This document shows, piece after piece, positions 51,443-60,637 of a DNA stretch of 64,000 nucleotides. Under the pieces are notes generated by a model. That model was not told the DNA's origin and ran no database searches. It saw nothing but the letters and a program-made list of their open reading frames with translations. This stretch comes from Marinobacter sp. THAF197a (GTDB lineage: Bacteria > Pseudomonadota > Gammaproteobacteria > Pseudomonadales > Oleiphilaceae). Both the position numbers and the translations under genes were made by a program. Every line of letters starts with the position of its first letter. Position 1 is the first letter of the stretch. Location of the stretch: assembly GCF_009363275.1 (NCBI RefSeq), contig NZ_CP045324.1:3162001-3226000 (forward strand), written 5' to 3'.

Positions 51443-52489
51443 ATGCCGGGCTTTTTTTCCTGGATATCAGGCTTGTTTGCGACGCCGCCGCCTGCCGCGG
51501 CGGCCACCGAGACACGCCTGTTTAACCCGGCGCAAAGTCACAGCCCCGAACAACACGCGTCAGACGCCGAGGTTGTAAAACAACTGGAGGATCACCTGTT
51601 TTGCTGGCTGCTTGACGCTTCTCCGGCCATGCTCCGGTCTGAACCCGCCGGGGCAGAACGAGTATTGAGCGAACTGGAGCGCCGCCTGCGCACCAGTGAA
51701 ATGGAAGAGCTACCCCGCAGGCCTGGCAGCCTGCCCATGCTGATGCGGGCGTTGTCTAACGAAACGACCGACCGCAAGCAGATTACTGACATCATCCTGA
51801 GTGACCCGTCGCTCACAGACCAACTCCTTCAGGTAGCCAATAGCCCCTACTTCCGGCCGGGTGACAACACCATAGAGTCGGTTGATCAAGCCGTGTTCGT
51901 GCTAGGACTGGATGGTATCCGAAATGTCATTTCGGCGGCGGTCATGCGCCCTATGATGGCCGCGAGAAACAGCCGTGAAGCACTGTTTGCGCAACGGGCC
52001 TGGCGCTGGGGGCTTACCTGCGCCCGATCCGCAGAATTGATTGCCCGCATTCACCGCGACGACACCAGTGCCCATTTCATGGTGGGGCTGCTACCGGCAC
52101 TTGCCTATATCACCATTCGTCGGGAACTGGGGCGCATCTGCCGTACACAGAATACGGGCAGCGAGCCCGAACCAGCAGTTTTGAGGACAGCGCTGATCCG
52201 CCACCAATGGACCGCCTGCCAACTGCTGGCCAATGTCTGGAACCTGCCGCCGAAGTATCATGCCTGGCTGCTCTCGGCCGAGCGCCCGGCGCCTAGGCAG
52301 GCACACTCGGCGCTCACCGATGGCTTGTTGTTGGGCACCCGTGAAGTACTGCGCCATGCCCGCCAACGCAACCTGCCGGAAGACAAGCTGGCTCAGATCG
52401 TGCACCTGACACCGGAGCAGGTTACCCCTGTGCGCAAGGCCGTTGTCAGAATGCTGCAGGAAGGCAAAAGCTCAAAAGCCGACGCCTGA
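51443..52489 (+). CDS. HDOD domain protein
   Basis: A 348-residue protein. Residues about 95-290 carry an HDOD domain (LPRRPGSLPMLMRALSNETTDRKQITDIILSDPSLTDQLLQVANSPYF; VDQAVFVLGLDGIRNVISAAVM), an HD-like fold usually without phosphodiesterase activity and used in signalling. The N-terminal segment is variable. Its 3' end overlaps the convergent YihY gene by 18 bases. It may be a regulator of stress or motility signalling; no output partner is encoded beside it. Confidence 0.85.
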   Translation: MPGFFSWISGLFATPPPAAAATETRLFNPAQSHSPEQHASDAEVVKQLEDHLFCWLLDASPAMLRSEPAGAERVLSELERRLRTSEMEELPRRPGSLPMLMRALSNETTDRKQITDIILSDPSLTDQLLQVANSPYFRPGDNTIESVDQAVFVLGLDGIRNVISAAVMRPMMAARNSREALFAQRAWRWGLTCARSAELIARIHRDDTSAHFMVGLLPALAYITIRRELGRICRTQNTGSEPEPAVLRTALIRHQWTACQLLANVWNLPPKYHAWLLSAERPAPRQAHSALTDGLLLGTREVLRHARQRNLPEDKLAQIVHLTPEQVTPVRKAVVRMLQEGKSSKADA

Positions 52490-53830
52490 CACCTTCGAGG
52501 CATCCTTGGCGCTGTCTTGGGAGTCTTCCCCGGCAGCCAGCAACTCCGCGAAACTGACATCTTCCCGGTGGCCCACCAGATCTTTCAGCTGCACCGGCAT
52601 GGCACTGCTTGGAAGGCGGTCAACAACCCGGTCCTCATCCCGGCGGATAGTCTGGAGCACGCCCCCGACTGTGATCAGGTGCAATGCCTTGCCGGGTACC
52701 AACTGATCACCGTTGCGCCCCGCCAGGCTCAACAGGCCGGCGCGAATCAGCTTATCGCTGATGCTCCGTGTGACCTCCCCGGGTACACGCAGATCGTACT
52801 CCAGCGCCTCTTGCTGCGGTGCTGGCTGCCCCAGACTGAACGGCTTGGCCACCATCCACATCAGCGCCAGGCCCACCCGCTCCTGTAGCTCCGGCGCCAG
52901 CTGCACATTCTGGCGCTTGGCCACCGACCCCGGGTTCTGCATGTAAAAAGCCAGGCTGGCGCCGAGTAGCAGGATCATCCAGTTCAGGTAGGTCCATATC
53001 AGCAGGATTATGCCCACCGCGAAGCCCGAATATATCGCCGCGTACTTGGTCGAGTTGGCTACGAAGGACGCAAACAGCATGCCCGCCGCCTGCCAGGAAA
53101 CCCCCGCCACCAGTCCAGCAATGAACGCATAACGCAGCTTCACGCGGGTATTGGGGATGAACACATAGACAAACGTGAAGGCCCCCACCACCAGGAAAAA
53201 CGGGGTAAAGCGGCTTACCATCACAATCAAAGAACCGAACGGCTCAATCTCCATGAACCGCTGCACAACGTTGGATGAAAAAATGGTGGCGGTCACACCA
53301 ATGGCCGACACCATCAGCAGTGGGCCAACCATGATCACGCTCAGATAGTTGCTGAAGCGCTGGGCCATGGATCGCATCTCGGGCACGCGCCAGATCATGT
53401 TGAACGAACGTTCGATTTTCTGGACCAGCGAGATGACGGTGTACACCAGCAGAGCCAGGCCAACAGAGCCCAACACGCCAACTCTCATGTTATCGACAAA
53501 ACCCAGGATGCGCTCTGCAACCTCCATGCCCTGGGGGCCCATCGGCTCAAAAAACTGGTATAGCAAGGGCTCCATACGCTGGTGCACACCCATCGCTTTA
53601 AGCACCGAAAAGCTTAGAGCCAGCAAGGGCACAATGCTTAGCAAGGTGGTGTAGACCAGGCTCATGGCGTGAAGGGTCAGCTGCCCGCTGATGACATCCC
53701 GAGCCACGGCATATACAGAACGCCCGGTTTTATAGAGCCAGGTCCAGGGCCATTTCTGGGGTGGATTGGGGTTGGCGAGAATCCACTTCTCCGCCGCCTG
53801 AAGCCGCTCTTTGGTTTGAATTGATGCCAC
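52472..53830 (-). CDS. YihY/BrkB-family inner-membrane protein
   Basis: A 452-residue protein with about six membrane helices in its first 300 residues (for example LHAMSLVYTTLLSIVPLLALSFSVL, GSVGLALLVYTVISLVQ and GFAVGIILLIWTYLNWMILLLGASLAFY). HAMSLVYTTLLSIVPLLALSF and KIERSFNMIWRVP are the family marks (UPF0761). The C-terminal domain is cytoplasmic and charged. Despite the old name it is not a proven RNase; function is unknown. It has a soluble C-terminal extension typical of proteobacterial members. Confidence 0.88.
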   Translation of the reverse strand: MASIQTKERLQAAEKWILANPNPPQKWPWTWLYKTGRSVYAVARDVISGQLTLHAMSLVYTTLLSIVPLLALSFSVLKAMGVHQRMEPLLYQFFEPMGPQGMEVAERILGFVDNMRVGVLGSVGLALLVYTVISLVQKIERSFNMIWRVPEMRSMAQRFSNYLSVIMVGPLLMVSAIGVTATIFSSNVVQRFMEIEPFGSLIVMVSRFTPFFLVVGAFTFVYVFIPNTRVKLRYAFIAGLVAGVSWQAAGMLFASFVANSTKYAAIYSGFAVGIILLIWTYLNWMILLLGASLAFYMQNPGSVAKRQNVQLAPELQERVGLALMWMVAKPFSLGQPAPQQEALEYDLRVPGEVTRSISDKLIRAGLLSLAGRNGDQLVPGKALHLITVGGVLQTIRRDEDRVVDRLPSSAMPVQLKDLVGHREDVSFAELLAAGEDSQDSAKDASKVSGVGF

Positions 53831-53962
53831 GCAAGATCCTGCTTGTCAGTGTTTTCTACAGCTTATCAGCCGAAAGCCAGTAAACAAGGGGATTATGATG
53901 GCACCACCTCCTTGCCAGGCCGGCACGCTGGTGCCAGCCGCTGGCGGCAGTCCAGTCCCTGG

Positions 53963-55180
53963 TTAGTTGGCAACATAGTGCCGGCGCGTCCATCCCCGCA
54001 TTTCGTCCAGCCGTTGCAGCCGGACAGCTGCCTGGCTAAGGGTTGGACGAATCGGCGCATCGCCTTCCAGCATGGTCGAGAAGCGGCGCGTCATCAGGTC
54101 CCAGAAACGTTTCATTTCAGGAATATTGGGCATGATTTCGCCACCACGGGCAGACCGGAAGGTGTGGTCGATAAACGGGTCCTGACTCAGCGTCTTTACT
54201 ACTTCAAGGTGGGCGACCGCTCCGAGTGGTTTGTCATCATTGACTGCGTGCAGCCCCTCCTCCGTCAGCAGATAATCCTCAATAAATTGCCGGGCAAGGA
54301 CCTGATTTGTGGAAACCGCACTGATGCCTGCCGCCAACACCCCCACGAAGGGCCGGCCCACCGTTCCCTCCACTGTGGGCACATCGGCAATACCTACATC
54401 GATCCCGGAGGCCCGTAGCTCGCTCCAGGCCCAGGGACCATTGATGATCATAGCCACCTTTCCGGCCTTGAAGCCTTCCATCATGGTTCCATAGTCTGAA
54501 TCCCGTGCCAGCACCCCTTGCTCCAACAGCCTGCGAATGCCAGCCACGGCGCGAATCGCACCGTCTGTGGCGACCCCCACATCAGACAGGTTGTATACGT
54601 AGTCATCAACACCAAAACTGTAGCCGCCGGAACCGGCAAAGATCGGCCAGGAAAAATAGACATTGCGATAATCCCAGGCGATAGCCTGGATACCCTTCCC
54701 GGCCAATTGTCGGTGTACCTCTGCCACCTGCTCCAGAGTGGTCGGCGGTTCCGACACCAGTTCCCGGTTGTAGAGCAAGCTCACCACCTCCATGGCGATA
54801 GGGTACCCGTAAACCCGTTCACCAACCGACACCGACTGCCAGGCAAATGGGGCAATCACGTCACGGACAGCACGGGAAGGTTCAATAGCCGCGAGGTGGC
54901 CTTCATTAATCCAGCTGCCAAAACGATCGTGGGGCCAGATGATGATATCGGGCGCCTTGGCAGTGTAACCATAGTGATCATACTGGGTGGTGAGGTCATC
55001 TGGCGTCTCAACGGTCACGGGCACGCCGGTTGCGGCCTCAAAGCGCTTACCGACTTCGGCAAGCCCCTGATACCCCTTGTCGGAATTTATCCAGATCAAC
55101 AGTTCGCCGCGTTCAAACGCCTGTACGGCATGGGATTGGAAAAACAGGCAGACCAACACTGCCAGAGTGGTTCGGATCAT
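53963..55180 (-). CDS. Orphan MalE-like extracellular solute-binding protein
   Basis: A 405-residue protein with a signal peptide (MIRTTLAVLVCLFFQSHAVQA) and a type I/II carbohydrate-binding fold. LLIWINSDKGYQGLAEVGKRFEAATGVPVTVETPD is a close match to the start of maltose-binding protein MalE, and AMIINGPWAW is another MalE mark. No permease or ATPase genes are adjacent: the neighbours are YihY and a hydroxyacid dehydrogenase. It may work with a transporter elsewhere or as a chemoreceptor ligand binder. A hairpin at 55280-55302 lies upstream. Confidence 0.85.
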   Translation of the reverse strand: MIRTTLAVLVCLFFQSHAVQAFERGELLIWINSDKGYQGLAEVGKRFEAATGVPVTVETPDDLTTQYDHYGYTAKAPDIIIWPHDRFGSWINEGHLAAIEPSRAVRDVIAPFAWQSVSVGERVYGYPIAMEVVSLLYNRELVSEPPTTLEQVAEVHRQLAGKGIQAIAWDYRNVYFSWPIFAGSGGYSFGVDDYVYNLSDVGVATDGAIRAVAGIRRLLEQGVLARDSDYGTMMEGFKAGKVAMIINGPWAWSELRASGIDVGIADVPTVEGTVGRPFVGVLAAGISAVSTNQVLARQFIEDYLLTEEGLHAVNDDKPLGAVAHLEVVKTLSQDPFIDHTFRSARGGEIMPNIPEMKRFWDLMTRRFSTMLEGDAPIRPTLSQAAVRLQRLDEMRGWTRRHYVAN

Positions 55181-55279
55181 CGCGCATAGCCCTTTTGTTG
55201 TTATTCGGGTTTTGCGCCATGAAAGCAGATTGCGTCAACGATCGCGTCATACACCTGTCATGTTCGAAGGGGTGAACGA

Positions 55280-55302
55280 GGGGGCGTAAGTTCTCCGCCC
55301 CC
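55280..55302 (-). terminator. GC hairpin after the dehydrogenase gene
   Basis: GGGGGCG (55280-55286) pairs with CGCCCCC (55296-55302), 9-nt loop, lying ten bases after the dehydrogenase stop on the minus strand and about 100 bases upstream of the MalE-like gene. No U-run follows, so termination may be weak. Confidence 0.5.
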
Positions 55303-55311
55303 GGCAGGAGC

Positions 55312-56241
55312 CTACCGTGCAAGATTGCCAGCAGTGATCTCCACAATCCGCTGACGGGCCTCGCGGCTGGCCCAGGCGGAGTGGGGAGTGAGAATCAGAT
55401 TCGGAATATCCTCCGCCAGCAATGGATTCCCATTTCGTGGCGGCTCCTCAGTCAACACATCAAAGCCCGCCCCGGCGATCTCGCCTTTGCGCAGGGCCTC
55501 CGCCAGCGCCACTTCATCTACCAGACCTCCCCGGCTGGTGTTGATCAGCAACGCTGTGGGTTTCATCAACCCCAGTTCCCTCTTACCAATCATATTCCGG
55601 GTTTCGTCGGTCAGCAGGCAGTGCAGAGACAGTATGTCGGCCTGCGCCAACAGGCTGTCCAGCGGAACCCGGGAATAACCATCGACCTCTCCGGGCTCCT
55701 GCCCCGGCCGACAACCCAGCACAATGTTCATACCAAAGGCCTTTGCCCGTTCCGCCACGCCCTGGCCCAAGTCGCCATAACCGACAATACCCAGGGTTTT
55801 GCCCTCCAGCTCCATAATCGGGTAATCCATCAGGCAAAACATATCACTCTTACCCCAGGTACCATTTCTGGCATCCCGATCGTAATCCAGCAACCGCGTA
55901 GCCAGCGCCAGAATCAGCGCCATAGTGTGCTGGGCCACAGTGGAGCGGCCATAGTTGGTCACGTTCATCACGGTGATGCCATGTTCCTTTGCTGCCGCCA
56001 GGTCAATGTTATTCAGGCCCGTGGCCACCACCGCAATCGTCTTCAACTCCGGGCAGGCTTCAAAATGCTCGCAGGTCAGCACCACCTTGTTCACCAGCAC
56101 GGTATCAAAACCCTGAATCCGCTCCACAACCTGCTCAGGCGAGGTTCGGTCATAACAGGTCAGGCCACCGGTCACCTGCTCCAGCGGAGACAGATCCACA
56201 TCACTGCCAAGGGTTAGGGTATCCAGAAAGACCGCCTTCAT
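55312..56241 (-). CDS. D-isomer 2-hydroxyacid dehydrogenase
   Basis: A 309-residue NAD(P)-dependent dehydrogenase. Rossmann GIVGYGDLGQGVAERAKAFGM, catalytic Arg in INTSRGGLVDE, Glu in GFDVLTEEPPR and His in TPHSAWASREA are all present. The layout is like glycerate dehydrogenase HprA, and the substrate may be hydroxypyruvate or glyoxylate. ATG at 56241 (GGGAGAAAAGT upstream) was chosen over a longer frame. It is divergent from tpm. Confidence 0.88.
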   Translation of the reverse strand: MKAVFLDTLTLGSDVDLSPLEQVTGGLTCYDRTSPEQVVERIQGFDTVLVNKVVLTCEHFEACPELKTIAVVATGLNNIDLAAAKEHGITVMNVTNYGRSTVAQHTMALILALATRLLDYDRDARNGTWGKSDMFCLMDYPIMELEGKTLGIVGYGDLGQGVAERAKAFGMNIVLGCRPGQEPGEVDGYSRVPLDSLLAQADILSLHCLLTDETRNMIGKRELGLMKPTALLINTSRGGLVDEVALAEALRKGEIAGAGFDVLTEEPPRNGNPLLAEDIPNLILTPHSAWASREARQRIVEITAGNLAR

Positions 56242-56315
56242 ACTTTTCTCCCAACTCATGATCGGCACAGATTAAGGTAGACTGGGTAAAACGAGCAAAT
56301 TCAGGGAGGCAAACC

Positions 56316-56975
56316 ATGGAACACGAATTCTGGCACGAACGTTGGGAAAAGAGCCAAATCGGCTTCCACGAGGGCACGGTAAACCAGTACCTGCACGACC
56401 ACTGGCCGGAACTGGCCGGCCAGGGCACCGAAGCCGTGTTCGTACCCCTGTGCGGCAAAGCCCATGACATGTGGTGGCTCCACGACTGCGGCCACCCCAT
56501 CATCGGCGTGGAACTCAGCGATATCGCCTGCAAAGACTTCTTCGAAGAAGCCGGCGAAAAAGCCAAGGTCCATCCGGGCGAGCCTTTCACCACGTTCAAA
56601 CACGACGACCTGCAAATCTGGTGCGGCGACTTCTTCCAGCTGGTGCCCGATGACCTCAAACACATCCGCCTGGTCTACGACCGCGCAGCGCTCATCGCCC
56701 TGCCCCCGGAAATGCGCAAAGGGTATGTGGACCACCTGACCGCCATCATCCCGGACGGCACCAGAATCCTGCTGATCACCCTCGATTACGACAGCAAGGA
56801 AATGCAAGGCCCGCCGTTCAACGTCAGTGATGAAGAAGTGTTCCAGCTTTATAGCGAGGATTACGAAGTCAACCACGTACTCAAACGCGACATGGCCCAC
56901 GACAACCCCTTCGCCAAGAGAAGAGGCCTGAGAAACGGCGCCGCAGAAAGCGTGTTTACACTAATAAAGAAATAA
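56316..56975 (+). CDS. tpm: Thiopurine S-methyltransferase
   Basis: A 219-residue SAM enzyme. WHERWEKSQIGFHEGTVNQYL, VFVPLCGKAHDMWWL, GVELSDIACKDFF, IWCGDFFQL and VYDRAALIALPPEMR are characteristic; bacterial Tpm methylates tellurite or selenite and thiopurines. It is the gene immediately before the long hairpin and prkA. The AGGGAGGC purine stretch upstream of the ATG is a good ribosome binding site. Confidence 0.93.
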   Translation: MEHEFWHERWEKSQIGFHEGTVNQYLHDHWPELAGQGTEAVFVPLCGKAHDMWWLHDCGHPIIGVELSDIACKDFFEEAGEKAKVHPGEPFTTFKHDDLQIWCGDFFQLVPDDLKHIRLVYDRAALIALPPEMRKGYVDHLTAIIPDGTRILLITLDYDSKEMQGPPFNVSDEEVFQLYSEDYEVNHVLKRDMAHDNPFAKRRGLRNGAAESVFTLIKK

Positions 56976-57398
56976 GTGGCCCACCGCAGTCCAAAAGCGG
57001 CCCCTTCGAGGTCTCGATCGACGTATGCCGGGGCAGGATTTTTTTGGGCAAACTGAATGTCTGAGCAAAGCGAGTTTCAGTTTGCCCAAAAAAATCCTGC
57101 CCCGGTGTACGTCAGCCCCCCAACCCAGGATGCCCAGAAGGCCACCAATCCGATACGCCCCGTAACATAATTTAATGAACCTTAGGTGAACCCCACCTGT
57201 CCAACCCCCGAACTCTGAACTAAGCTCAAATTAAGCAGGCCGGAAAGCTCCGGATAACGTATACCTGTTTAACAGAACCATCCCATCAACCTATCAACCA
57301 GAGCACACCGCCCGGACCGGCGGCGTTTCAGCAACGGGGATATTGCGTGAGTTGTTAAAGTGGTTTTATAACAAGCAAGAGCAAGCGAGGGGCCATCT
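56976..57398. other. 423-base gap between tpm and prkA
   Basis: Contains the large hairpin at 57020-57113 and then about 285 bases of AT-richer sequence leading to prkA. A TATACC stretch near 57260 could be a -10. I see no open frame or repeat here beyond the hairpin. A stress-sigma promoter for the prkA cluster is expected, but I cannot identify it with confidence. Confidence 0.4.
57020..57113. repeat. Long 38-bp inverted repeat with a short loop upstream of prkA
   Basis: Arms 57020-57057 and 57076-57113 pair along 38 positions (two of them G-U as RNA) around an 18-nt loop. The G-rich outer arm (CCGGGG) recalls the stems of the dispersed Y-shaped repeats. The two C-ANGGAN-G hairpins are missing, so it may be a variant or an unrelated hairpin. 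It lies between tpm and the prkA cluster. Confidence 0.65.
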
Positions 57399-59321
57399 AT
57401 GAGCATTCTGCAGCACTTCAAAGACCGGTATGCATCCACTCAGGAGGAAGAATACTCCCTTGAGGAATACCTGGAGATCTGCAAAAAGGACCCAACAGCC
57501 TACAGCACCGCCGCCGAGCGAATGCTGATAGCCATAGGCGAACCAGAACTGATCGACACCTCCCGTGACCCTCGCCTGTCACGCATTTTTTCCAACAAAG
57601 TCATCAAACGTTACCCGGAATTCTCCGAGTTCTACGGCATGGAAGAAGCCGTGGAAAACATCGTGTCGTTCTTCCGCCACGCCGCCCAGGGCCTGGAAGA
57701 GAAGAAGCAAATTCTTTACCTGCTCGGCCCAGTGGGGGGCGGTAAATCCTCCCTGGCGGAAAAACTCAAGGCACTGATGCAGAAGGTGCCGTTCTATGCC
57801 ATCAAAGGTTCGCCGGTCAACGAAAGCCCCCTGGGCCTGTTCGACCCGGACGAAGACGGCCCGATTCTGGAGGAAGAGTACGGAATTCCCGGCCGTTACC
57901 TGAAAAACATCATGTCGCCTTGGGCCGTCAAACGCCTGCATGAATACGGCGGCGATATCAGCCAGTTCCGCGTAGTAAAGCGTTACCCATCGGTACTCGA
58001 CCAGATCGGCGTGTCCAAGACCGAACCCGGTGACGACAACAACCAGGACATCTCTGCGCTGGTGGGCAAGGTCAACATCCGCATGCTGGAAGACTTCTCC
58101 CAGGACGACCCGGACGCCTACAGCTTCAGTGGCGGCCTGTGCAAGGCCAACCAGGGCCTGATGGAGTTTGTGGAGATGTTCAAGGCCCCCATCAAGGTGC
58201 TGCATCCGTTGCTGACCGCCACCCAGGAGGGCAACTACAACACCACCGAAGGCATGGGTTCAGTCCCCTTCGACGGTGTCATCCTGGCCCACTCCAACGA
58301 ATCCGAGTGGCAAACCTTCCGCAACAACAAACACAACGAAGCCTTCCTTGACCGGGTATACATCGTCAAGGTGCCCTACTGTGTCCGGGTCACCGAAGAA
58401 ATCGAGATCTATCGCAAACTGTTGAAGAACAGCTCACTGTCCGGCGCGCCCTGTGCACCAGACACCCTCGACATGCTGGCCCAGTTTTCGGTGCTGTCGC
58501 GCATCAAGGATCCGGAAAACTCCAGCATTTTCTCCAAGATGAAGGTGTACGACGGCCAGAGCATCAAAGACACCGACCCGAAAGCCAAGTCCATCCAGGA
58601 ATATCGGGACGCCGCCGGGGTGATGGAAGGCATGGACGGCTTATCTACCCGCTTCGCATTCAAGATTCTGTCCAAGGTATTCAACTTCGACACCACCGAA
58701 GTAGCAGCCAACCCGGTTCACCTGCTGTACGTGCTGGAAAAACAGATCGAGCAGGAACAGTATCCGTCTGAGATTCAGGAAAAATACCTGAGGTTCATCA
58801 AGGAATACCTGGCACCGCACTATGTGCAATTCATCGGCAAGGAAATCCAGACCGCCTATCTGGAAAGCTACAGCGAATACGGCCAGAACCTGTTCGACCG
58901 TTACGTGACCTACGCCGACCTGTGGATACAGGACCAGGAGTTCCGGGATCCGGAGACCGGGGAAATTCTGGACCGCGCCTCCATCAACGACGAGCTGGAA
59001 AAAATCGAGAAGCCTGCGGGCATCAGCAACCCGAAAGACTTCCGCAACGAAGTGGTCAACTTTGTGCTGCGGGCCAGGGCCAACAATCAGGGCCAGAATC
59101 CCAGCTGGCTCAGTTACGAGAAGCTGCGCAGCGTCATCGAGAAGAAGATGTTCTCCAACACCGAAGACTTGCTGCCGGTGATTTCCTTCAACCCGAAAGC
59201 CAGCCAGGAAGACCAGAAGAAGCACAAGCAGTTTGTCGAACGCATGGTCGAGCGTGGGTACACGGAGAAGCAGGTCCGCTTGCTCGCCGAGTGGTATCTG
59301 CGTGTGCGTAAGTCCCATTAA
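57399..59321 (+). CDS. prkA: PrkA/YeaG serine protein kinase
   Basis: A 640-residue protein. The N-terminal AAA+ domain has a Walker A at 110-117 (GPVGGGKS). The C-terminal half is the PrkA domain (YLAPHYVQFIGKEIQTAYLESYSEYGQNLFDRYVTYADLWIQDQEFRDPETGEIL). In E. coli YeaG responds to nitrogen and stationary-phase stress; reports differ on kinase versus protease activity. It starts the cluster prkA-DUF444-spoVR. Confidence 0.95.
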   Translation: MSILQHFKDRYASTQEEEYSLEEYLEICKKDPTAYSTAAERMLIAIGEPELIDTSRDPRLSRIFSNKVIKRYPEFSEFYGMEEAVENIVSFFRHAAQGLEEKKQILYLLGPVGGGKSSLAEKLKALMQKVPFYAIKGSPVNESPLGLFDPDEDGPILEEEYGIPGRYLKNIMSPWAVKRLHEYGGDISQFRVVKRYPSVLDQIGVSKTEPGDDNNQDISALVGKVNIRMLEDFSQDDPDAYSFSGGLCKANQGLMEFVEMFKAPIKVLHPLLTATQEGNYNTTEGMGSVPFDGVILAHSNESEWQTFRNNKHNEAFLDRVYIVKVPYCVRVTEEIEIYRKLLKNSSLSGAPCAPDTLDMLAQFSVLSRIKDPENSSIFSKMKVYDGQSIKDTDPKAKSIQEYRDAAGVMEGMDGLSTRFAFKILSKVFNFDTTEVAANPVHLLYVLEKQIEQEQYPSEIQEKYLRFIKEYLAPHYVQFIGKEIQTAYLESYSEYGQNLFDRYVTYADLWIQDQEFRDPETGEILDRASINDELEKIEKPAGISNPKDFRNEVVNFVLRARANNQGQNPSWLSYEKLRSVIEKKMFSNTEDLLPVISFNPKASQEDQKKHKQFVERMVERGYTEKQVRLLAEWYLRVRKSH

Positions 59322-59341
59322 CGGCCAGCGGGAGCAGTACC

Positions 59342-60637
59342 ATGGGTATGACCCACATAGTCGACCGGCGACTGAACGGTAAAAACAAAAGCGCGGTGAA
59401 CCGGGAACGGTTCCTGCGCCGCTACCGCCATCACATCAAAAAAGCGGTGTCTGAAGCGGTTCAGAAACGTTCCATCACCGATATTGAACGGGGTGAGAAG
59501 GTCAGTATTCCGGCCCGGGATATACAGGAACCCATTTTCCACCATGGCCCCGGTGGCCGGCGGGAAGTGGTGCATCCGGGCAATCAGGAATGGGTAGCCG
59601 GTGACACCATTCCCAAACCTCCGGGCGGTGGCGGCAAAGGTCAGGGGCAAGGCCAGGCCAGTCCGGACGGTGAAGGCATGGATGAATTTGCCTTCCAGAT
59701 CACTCAGGAGGAATTCCTGGAATTCCTGTTTGATGACCTGGAATTACCCAACCTGGCCCGCAAGAAACTCAAGGATACTGAAGCCTTCAGTTACGTACGC
59801 GCCGGGTTCACCAGCCAGAGTGTGCCCGCCAAGCTGGATGTGGTGCGCTCCCTTCGGGGCGCCCATGCCCGCAGGCTCGGTCTCGGCGGCGCCCGAAAGA
59901 AAAAAATCAAGGATCTGGAAAAGCAGCTGGAAGCGCTGAGAAGCGCGCCTGAAGATCTGGACCCGGCATTCAGCCACGAGGACCAGATAAAGGTGCTGGA
60001 AGAAGAAATTGCGCGCCTGAAAGCCAACGTCAAACGCATTCCGTTTATCGACGAAATCGACCTGCGTTACCGCCAGCACCAGAAGCAACCGAAACCAGCC
60101 ACCAGCGCCGTGATGTTCTGCCTGATGGACGTATCCGGCTCCATGACCCAGATGCACAAAGACATCGCCAAGCGCTTTTTCATCCTGCTGTATCTGTTCC
60201 TGAAGAAGAATTACAAGAAGATTGATGTGGTGTTTATCCGCCACCACACCAGCGCCAAGGAAGTGGACGAAGAAGAATTCTTCTACAGCCGGGAAACCGG
60301 CGGCACCATTGTTTCCAGCGCCCTGAAGCTGATGCACCGGATCATCGAAGCTCGATACTCGCCGGCGGAGTGGAACATCTACGCCGCCCAGGCATCGGAT
60401 GGTGATAACTGGAACGATGACTCCCCGGTTTGCAGCAAGCTTCTGACCAACAGCATTCTGCCGCTGGTGCAATATTATTCCTATATCGAGATTACCCCCC
60501 AGGATCACCAGATGCTCTGGTACGAGTACGAGAAAATCCTGGAACAGTTTCCCCAGAGTTTTGCCATGCAACAGATTGCAGACCCTGGTGATATTTACCC
60601 GGTATTCCGACAGTTGTTCGAGAGGAAAGCGGCATGA
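59342..60637 (+). CDS. DUF444 (YeaH/YhbH) family protein
   Basis: A 431-residue protein. The C-terminal half holds a von Willebrand A-like fold with a MIDAS-type motif, FCLMDVSGSMTQMHKDIAKRFF (D-x-S-x-S). The start MGMTHIVDRRLNGKNKSAVNRERFLRRYR and GETGGTIVSSALKLMHRII-type region are typical. A Gly/Gln-rich linker (PPGGGGKGQGQGQ) follows residue 90. It is the middle gene of the conserved stress cluster, 20 bases after prkA, and overlaps spoVR by four bases. Confidence 0.94.
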   Translation: MGMTHIVDRRLNGKNKSAVNRERFLRRYRHHIKKAVSEAVQKRSITDIERGEKVSIPARDIQEPIFHHGPGGRREVVHPGNQEWVAGDTIPKPPGGGGKGQGQGQASPDGEGMDEFAFQITQEEFLEFLFDDLELPNLARKKLKDTEAFSYVRAGFTSQSVPAKLDVVRSLRGAHARRLGLGGARKKKIKDLEKQLEALRSAPEDLDPAFSHEDQIKVLEEEIARLKANVKRIPFIDEIDLRYRQHQKQPKPATSAVMFCLMDVSGSMTQMHKDIAKRFFILLYLFLKKNYKKIDVVFIRHHTSAKEVDEEEFFYSRETGGTIVSSALKLMHRIIEARYSPAEWNIYAAQASDGDNWNDDSPVCSKLLTNSILPLVQYYSYIEITPQDHQMLWYEYEKILEQFPQSFAMQQIADPGDIYPVFRQLFERKAA

